Positions 56,698 through 64,000 of a stretch of DNA of 64,000 bases are shown here, one piece after another. The position numbers and the translations under genes were made by a program. Below the pieces are notes generated by a model. That model worked only from the letters and a program-made list of their open reading frames with translations, made no database searches and was not told where the DNA came from. The DNA comes from Neodontobutis hainanensis (Eukaryota; Chordata; Actinopteri; Gobiiformes; Odontobutidae), in the NCBI GenBank assembly GCA_024349245.1, contig JALDNG010000040.1:1447501-1511500 (forward strand), read 5' to 3'. Each line of letters opens with the position of its first letter. Positions within the stretch are counted from its first letter, which is position 1.

Positions 56698-59600
56698 TTC
56701 AAACACAGGTGACATTTTAGGGTTCAGGTTTGACACTGAATCATTTTAAACTGTAACCGCCTGGCCCAATTACACAGATTCTTTTTGTTTGGTTCCAAAT
56801 AAACTTCCATTAGTCCTCATCAATAGCCACTCCTGTTTCAGTTTGACATGTTTGCGTCACATCAAGTACAACCAGTAGTCCCTATTTAATAAACCCAACG
56901 TTTGCACTTTCCCCCAAGCAACAAGTGAGAACTACTCTAAAAGTGAAACCATTTCAAGTTCATTACCTTCGTGCTTGTTGAGTCGTGTCGGACTGACTTC
57001 AACATAAACCAAACCCTGGACATGGTTAATTGTAGTTGGTGCCAGAAGGGGTTTATTACCCCCGGGTGTTTACAGTCACTGTGTCAACACTTTTGAGTTG
57101 TGTAAATATGAGCGTGACTGAAAAATCCGATTTTTAATGTCGAAAAAAACTCCAATGGGCCAGGCACATCTTTTTATTAAATCAGAACTTGTCTGTTGTC
57201 TTATATTTGATGTACATAGATGTTAAGAATAGAAAAAGAAGGTTTTACATATGCCATTAGTCTTCAGTGTGTTAGACCTTTTTCTTTTCTATACAGTATA
57301 ATATAAGTACCGCAGCTTAAAGAGATTGCTAAAATTGTTTGCTAAAATACAATACATAAAGGGTATTTACATGCATTTATTTTGTCACAATAATGCTTTT
57401 CTGTTATTTTATTCTTCTATAAACGACACAGTTCTGTGTTTTAGGGGCAGGTGTCTTAAATCTTGTTTTATCCTGAGATCTACTGGTGCTGCTCATGGCT
57501 TGCTTCCATTTTGCTGCACCTGAGTTACATCACGTTCTAACCACATTAAGTAAATAAATAACAGGTTGTACCTGATCTAATCTGACCACAGCCACAGTTT
57601 CTGTAGTGTAACAATTCCCTTTGTTTCAATTTTTTTTAAATAATGGTTGGTGTTGTTTGGACTTAATAAAAACTGTTTTAAAGGCAATAATGTGAGAAAG
57701 TTGCTCAGTCGTTTTAGTTTTCTAGTGCTTTTATATACTTCAATAGACCGCCTGTTTACAGCTTTACTCTGCTTCTCTGGGCCTTCTTACTTCACCAAAC
57801 TGTGTCCAAAACAAAACAGAAAATTAGGACTTCTTTTTATCACAGTGGCATCTGTGCTTTGTGATCCACATCAAGTGTCCAGGAAGACTGCATGGTCTTT
57901 TTTTAGCACCAGGAAGAATAAACGTTTTCAGGTAAAAGTCACACAAGAATCTTTTTCAGAAATTGGCCATCTATCAAGTTGTGTATTTCATCTAAAAATT
58001 CCTTTCAGTCTATCCCAGCTGCTTTGGGCCTGAGGCGGGCTACACCCTGGACAATTACCAGGTAATCCCATGCATTTCTTTCACATGTTGTGAATTTGTG
58101 GGAGTTTCATGTCATTGACCTTTTCAAAAAAAATAAATCAAGTGAGGCCAGATGTCCATCTCCTTAAAAACTTCCTCTAGCTCTTTCAGGGGAATTCTAG
58201 GACATCTTCAGGTTGAGACACAAAGTCCCTCCCGTATTGTCTCCTAGTGGGGGAGGGGCTTCAATAAAGCAGGTCCAAATCAAAACACATTTTTCTGAAA
58301 AGGTGTTGAGATTCCTCATGTATCTGAGCTATTGTGCGATTGGTCAAGAACAACAGCCCATAACCAAATATGAGCAACCAGTAAATCCAGATATTTGGCT
58401 ATTTCCTTGTTTGAGTTATTATTCATTTTTCTCAGCTTCTTATTTGTTTTCAACTTTCAATAATAGCTTTAATTACAAAACAATTCACAAAACATTGGAA
58501 TGTGGGTTTGTGGGCAAAGTCTTTGTGATCTCTAAATGCTGCTGTTTTTGAGATTAGAGTTCACTTTATTGTAAAAGTGCTACAGGGTAGCTCTGTGTCA
58601 GTCCTCATTTTGTCGAGGCTAGTCTGATGCTTTGTCGAAAGGCCTTTGTCGAGCAGTTAAACAAAGAAAGCTGTTGAAGTGCAGTCATATTTTTTCGATT
58701 GGGAACAATACTATAGATGTATTGTACGACTAATCCTTTAATGCTCTGAGCGCACCTGCTGTTTACACAAGTTTGACTTACGGCACACCCTTGTATTCGG
58801 CCAAATGTCTAACTGTAAATCTAACTAGTCATGTTTAAAATTCATTCATTCATGTTATAAATGATGACAATACAGAATATCAATCATATTAGTCAAACAA
58901 CCCTGTTAATCCGTGCCAGTGCTGAACCTTTTCAAAAATTTATTTACTCCACTGGAGTTTATGGCCACATATCTAACCAGTGCATCAACGTAAACTGGTA
59001 TGTTTTATTCTTATTTATAAAGTATAATGCCCACTAGTCTAGACTTTATCTGTGTAGTATACTCTCACAAAGCTTCTTCCTTTATTCTGTCATTTTGATC
59101 TTTTTTCCTTATTATTGTTTTTAGGTTTTTTCTTAGAAGCCCATTTCCAATCTGTTAGAAGTGCTACTGTGTTTTTAAAATAATAATCACTTTTACCAAT
59201 ATAAAGAGTCTATAGATGTTTTCTAATATTTATTGTTTATTAGAGAGCGTTTACACAACAACACATTTTGACCAAAACAAATATTTGTTTGGTTTTAAAA
59301 CAGACAGCTATTGGCTGCTGGCTACACACATCAAGTAGAACACCAACAGTAAAATACTGTGTTTTTGTGCTTCAGACACTCATGTCCTAATAATATATTC
59401 ATACGTAAATCCATACTAAGGCTTCAGAGTTTATCAGGACTGATCCAGACAGCGCTACTTGAAAAAAACTTTATTTATATTTTCACAAAACTGTTTTGTT
59501 TGATGCCTGTATCGCCTCTATTGGTCTGACAGTAATACAACCGAGTTCACAACCTCTTAGCCCATTTATTCTGACTTTTTGGTGTTGTGTAACCAGCCTC

Positions 59601-62600
59601 TTAGACAGCAAACAGATTGTAAATATCAAAATATGAAATAATTTACATAAAAAATTCACATTTTGAACCCTTATTTAGGTTTAACAGACCTATCTTGTCT
59701 AAATATTTGGCAGATTCATGTTGTCAAAAACTCAAGTTACTGAGGCATTATTGTAAAAAAGTTGATCAAAAGGGCACCATGGAAATTATATCCATATGTC
59801 ATTGAAAAAAAATGTAGTTAAGATCTGATTTTTGGAGTGCATTTAGTTTGAAGACTCGAGTGTCGTGTGCATATGTTGTCAGTCCTGGCTCATTTTAGTC
59901 TGTTTAATCTACTGTAATCTTTGGTTCTGTGATACAGATAACATTTATCCAAGAAGAAGGGCAGTCTTTATCATCAGGAAAAACAGGCTCCGAGAGGTTT
60001 CAGGTAAAAGCCACACAAGAATGTTAATCAGCCATTGATCAAGTTGTGCAACTTTTGTCTTAGCTTACATTATTTATGATGACCAAGGATGACTCAGGAC
60101 TCACATGAGTTGTTTCAGTGAATCAAAATAAAAAGCTATGATAGGCAAGTGATTTAGTATTGGCCACCTGTATTTACTGTATATGCTGATCATGATTTTT
60201 CTTCTGAAACAATGAAATCCCGTGAGACTTCCCATGTTCCATGCCCTCCACTCGCCTGTATTTAAACAAAGACAGACCCTGTTTAAGCTATAGATCAGAT
60301 ATATAGCTATGTAGTTTTACAATATGTCAAAGTGTGTAATTAGCCAGCAGTGAAAAGAGTAAAGTAGGGTTTACTTTTTTACTTTACACTAATCACTCAA
60401 TTAGCATCTCTGTAAAATTACTCATGCTCTTTTGTAAAGTTGTTACTACTGGCAGCAGAAGTTCTTAGTAAAGTATAATTAAAGGATTATCTTTTGTTAT
60501 GCACAAAAACTAAATAAAACCATTAGCTATAATGTGAACTTAATCCGCTATTTCTAAACCACAAGTCCACAGCGGTATTTCTAATTTCTATGAGCAGAGA
60601 TCAGAACATGAAAATAAACACTTCTCCTCTAGTATGTTTTTTAGATGTGTTTTATACACACTTCGGTAAGTCTGTAACTGATCTTTGACCTTAATGCTTG
60701 TATTTATAGAGCAGCTGAACCACTCACTAATGTTCCCTACCCAATCACTGACAGCACATGCACATCGTTATTTAGTTGCCATTTGCCAAAACCATCTCGT
60801 TTATATAGAATTTCTTTATGCCCTTTCTCTTAAATTATCGACACAAAAATCTTTATCTCAGTTCCTAATGTCACGGCTGCAACAAACATCATGGTTTATT
60901 TATACAATATAAAAGTTAAATCCGGTTGGTGTCCAAGTCTTTAATTTAAAAATGTTATATAAACAAGGGAAGGAACAGGGACTAGACATTTGGTAAGAAA
61001 GTCCGTCTGATTTCCTGTTTGTGGCTCCGAAATAATGACAGTGCTGAGCAGGAACCTGAAAATGAGTAAAAATTTGAACCATTTCAATAATAGTGGTATA
61101 TGTTACACACAAAGACACAAAACTATAACCAGCAAGTGATGCCTGAACATGCCTCTAAGATACTCTGTTTGGGATCATTTGCCTCACGATTTCGCTTTCT
61201 TCTTCTCATTATTCCAGTCTATCAGCAAAGATTTCTCTTTTGTTTGGAGTGCCATAGTTGCTCATGTGGAAGCACCTCACTGTGCTACATGACCAACGTG
61301 ACATTTGTAAGACTTCTAGCCCTGATTAGTATTATCCATGTCATTTCCATAACCCTACATCTTCTGTCAACACATATGTCTATGAAATCTACAAAACACA
61401 TATTGAAGAGTTCATTGGCAAAACCAGAAAACTTTTTTTTTTATTATTTGCCAAAAGTAATTACAGTCAAACCAAACTTGAGTGGTTGTGACCAATTAGG
61501 AGCACTAAATTGCATTTGGGATTTGAAATCTTCGCTATGCAAAGAATAAATTACAAGGCTCAGTTCAATGATTTTCAAAATGGCTTTTATCTGTTTTTGC
61601 AAATGAACTCTTCATATAAACTTTCTTACATTTTATCGGTTTTATTGGTCTTTATTAGTACACAATGCATCCACTAAAAGTAAACCCAAGCCCCCAAAAA
61701 GAGGCTGAAAAAATGCACAATTTTCTTAAGTTATTTTTTTTTTCAATTGTTCTATTGTCTGTAATTATTAAATATTTTTTTTCCCACATGAATGACTAAA
61801 ACCAATTAGTATGGCCTGTTGGAAAATTGATTTAAATTTAAAAGTTGAGGTTGACCGATATTGACCTTTCATAAAACCAAGCAACACAACAATATCAAAA
61901 GCTTCGTGCCATTTTACACAAATGGAAACTCTAAGGATTCTTGCCCAATCTTGCACACGTCCTTTGCCTGACTCAACATCACTTGATTGTAGGAGCTGAA
62001 ATCTCCAGCCAAACTGGTTCAACCAAAAAACAAGATGTCACCACTTTAAAAAACAAGATGTCACCACCTTTGTGCCACACACTGTCCACTATTGTTGTGT
62101 GTGATTTTTTTTCCCCTTACTATTCAACTCCTTTAAGAATAAAAAGGCTTTCACTGATTAGTAGTTTTTGGACAATAGAGGCTACATCTACATTTTATTT
62201 TTATTTTTGTTTTATAATTTTTTTATTTGACAAAATGTGATTAAAATTTTATCAAAATACAAATACAAATATACAATGTGTATCCAACCTTCAGACTCAG
62301 ACTGTTCTCATAAAAGTACTGTCATTTAAAACTAGTAATTGTTAAGTAGAAGTAAAAATATTCAACTTTTTATTTGAGTAAGAGTGCCAAATTATTGTTA
62401 CTACTACATTTTTGCGTAAATGTTGTTGGATATCCGGATCTGGGGTTACACTCGGAAAACTTTCAATATTACGTTACTCATGAAATCTTTATAAAAATAT
62501 GATAAAGCAAGTCAAATGTACTCATAAAGTAAGCCTACATTAAAAAAGAAAAGTAACAACATTTAAGTACTAAGATCAATCAAATTAAAACAATAGCCTG

Positions 62601-63090
62601 AATTGTCTTCTTAATATCATCGTATCAAATGTTCAACTTATTTTGATTTAGCTGAGTTTAATTGAGTTGAACATACTAAAATAGCTAAGTACGGTTCAAT
62701 GCTTCGTCTCTATCTGGACGGGAAACCTAACAACACAATGCTGGCACTGAGACAAACAAACCAAAAAAAACTTACACAATAGAATAGACAAACCAGTTCT
62801 TCAGTTGCTGGAATTCTTAAGATATATCTAACATATCATATTTTAAATCTAAATGGCACATTTTTTGTTTAGCAGATGTATAGTGAAGATGTATGAAGCA
62901 AACATCTACTTAATCTCCAACTAAATGTTTATTAAATTAACACAACTCAAGGACAAACAATCAAACTGCAGTGACATTGCAGAGATCACAAGGTTTCCAG
63001 TTCCATTGAGACCCAGTTTGAGACCCGCCCTTTGGCAGTTTCATCTCACGTCATGGTCACTGACGCTGATACCTGGGTTTTCCCTCCTCC
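56698..63090. other. right-arm DNA between APOL and the second DOMON promoter
   Basis: Non-coding where it can be matched to the left arm. Contains a SINE tail (about 58010-58065, minus) and an unmatched interval at about 59100-62300 with one candidate exon (59939-60004). No complete gene recognised. Confidence 0.5.
59939..60004 (+). other. candidate cassette exon, possible APOL relic
   Basis: Sixty-six bases between TGTGATACAG|ATAACA and GTTTCAG|GTAAAA are open in phase 0 (ITFIQEEGQSLSSGKTGSER then FQ). The length, phase and polar composition resemble the APOL N-terminal cassettes. Its end and following intron resemble 57903-57985, where the matching frame contains a stop. Confidence 0.3.
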
Positions 63091-63093
63091 TTT

Positions 63094-63223
63094 GTTTAAA
63101 TAGTGGCACAGGCTCAACAGGTGAACATCTTTAACAGGGAGCAGGACTAATACAGACACACCTGAGGAGCCACCCAACTTTTCAACATATCGGCAGTTGC
63201 ATCAAAGCCAAAAGTAACAACAG
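63094..63223 (+). promoter_or_regulatory. promoter and non-coding exon 1 of a second GPI-DOMON gene
   Basis: TATA-like GTTTAAATAG at 63094-63103, then GGCACAGGCTCAACAGGTGA and a donor AACAACAG|GTAAAA at 63223. It is a near-identical inverted copy of 32872-32745, the promoter/exon 1 of the gene at 26422. The coding exons of this copy should lie beyond 64000. Confidence 0.6.
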
Positions 63224-64000
63224 GTAAAACTTTTTTATTTATTTAAGTGATAATTTATTTTGTTTTAACTTAATTCATTTGTGTTACATTAGAATTTTAT
63301 AACTGAACGGTTCAGTTCAAGCAGGTCATATTGACTAATATTGAACGTGCCTAAATAGCATTAGTAAATAGGGGTGATACAAGTTTATTTTCATAAAGAT
63401 AAAAGATAGTTTTTCACACTTCTACTTTATTATCCATTAATAGTTTAACTTGAGTACAGATTTCACTTACTCTAACCAACTCTAAAGAAAGTGTGATACC
63501 AGAGGGAAAACACGTAATAATTTTAAAACTGTTTGATATAAATATTTTTATTTATTTTATTTATCTAACCAAGTAAGTTAATTGAGAACCAATTCCCATT
63601 TACAATATTGACCTGTCCTATTGACTGCTCTGTTTTGTAATTAATTGTTCTTTGAGTGTCTTTAACTGTTTATAACTGTAGGAACACCAGCTCTTATAGT
63701 TTATATATTATATTTTTTTATATACAACCTACATCCTGCTCTAAGACAAAATAAAGAACCCTGAATAAAATCTTCCTCAGCTGACTGTATATTTGCACAG
63801 CTCTGACACTCAATGTTTGCGCTGTTGAATCAACGCATCACCAATGGTTTAGTTTGACAGTTTTTGGCACTAAGCAAACAATTTAAAGTCTTGGGGCGCT
63901 ACTAAAATCTACTTTTATGTCATTTAACAACGTTTGCTGCTGAAATTTAAATACAATCAAGAGAATCGGTGAATAAGAGTGACAAAAGCAGCAATATAGG

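Larger units (their letters stand above)
49511..63260. repeat. right arm of the inverted duplication
   Basis: Reverse-complement partner of 32690-38345. It is longer because it keeps APOL exons at 51443-52950, holds a Tc1-like insertion at 55447-56697, and has extra sequence at about 59100-62300. Confidence 0.85.

Overview
The window is nuclear DNA of a bony fish, probably a percomorph teleost. The evidence is AT-rich, intron-rich sequence with GT/AG splicing, Tc1-like transposons, a Rex3-like retroposon with a GATG tail, tRNA-derived SINEs, and fish-type APOL and DOMON genes. Exons were found by hand from splice signals, phase continuity and remembered family sequences. No alignment or gene predictor was run.

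Layout. (1) 251-11541, minus strand: the 5' two-fifths or so of ARHGEF40 (Solo, a RhoGEF). Ten coding exons are visible; the DH and PH domains lie beyond the left edge. (2) 11542-26421: gene-poor DNA with a non-autonomous Tc1-type element, a Tc1-like relic, two Rex3-like LINE fragments, a candidate solo LTR, SINE pieces, and two orphan 3' exons of an unrecognised gene resembling the end of a C-type lectin domain (23324-24125, minus). (3) 26422-32870, minus strand: a complete gene for a predicted GPI-anchored surface protein. It has a signal peptide, a stalk of 20-residue repeats dense in N-glycosylation sites, a FRRS1-like DOMON domain, and a hydrophobic GPI tail. Its promoter and non-coding exon 1 are near 32745-32870. 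(4) 43822-54451, plus strand: an apolipoprotein L family gene of about 18 exons. Three exons encode NPG...NPF repeats, and the last two encode the membrane-active APOL domain. (5) At the right edge, 63094-63223 on the plus strand, is a second copy of the DOMON gene's promoter and first exon, so a second copy of that gene probably continues outside the window.

The main structural observation is that about 32.7-38.3 kb and 49.5-63.2 kb are collinear inverted copies of each other. Each arm runs from an APOL gene to the promoter of a DOMON/GPI gene. The right arm keeps the intact APOL exons. The left arm keeps only a truncated last APOL exon (36481-36609) with deletions. A third, differently oriented APOL relic with a frameshift and a stop is at 39310-39690. 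The locus therefore looks like an expanding and decaying cluster of APOL and GPI-DOMON genes.

From family knowledge, ARHGEF40 regulates RhoA at keratin filaments and junctions. APOL proteins act on intracellular membranes and are often immune-induced. The GPI protein is a probable cell-surface sialo- or glycoprotein of unknown function. Nothing in the window links the three in one pathway. The repeated pairing of APOL and DOMON genes is explained by duplication.
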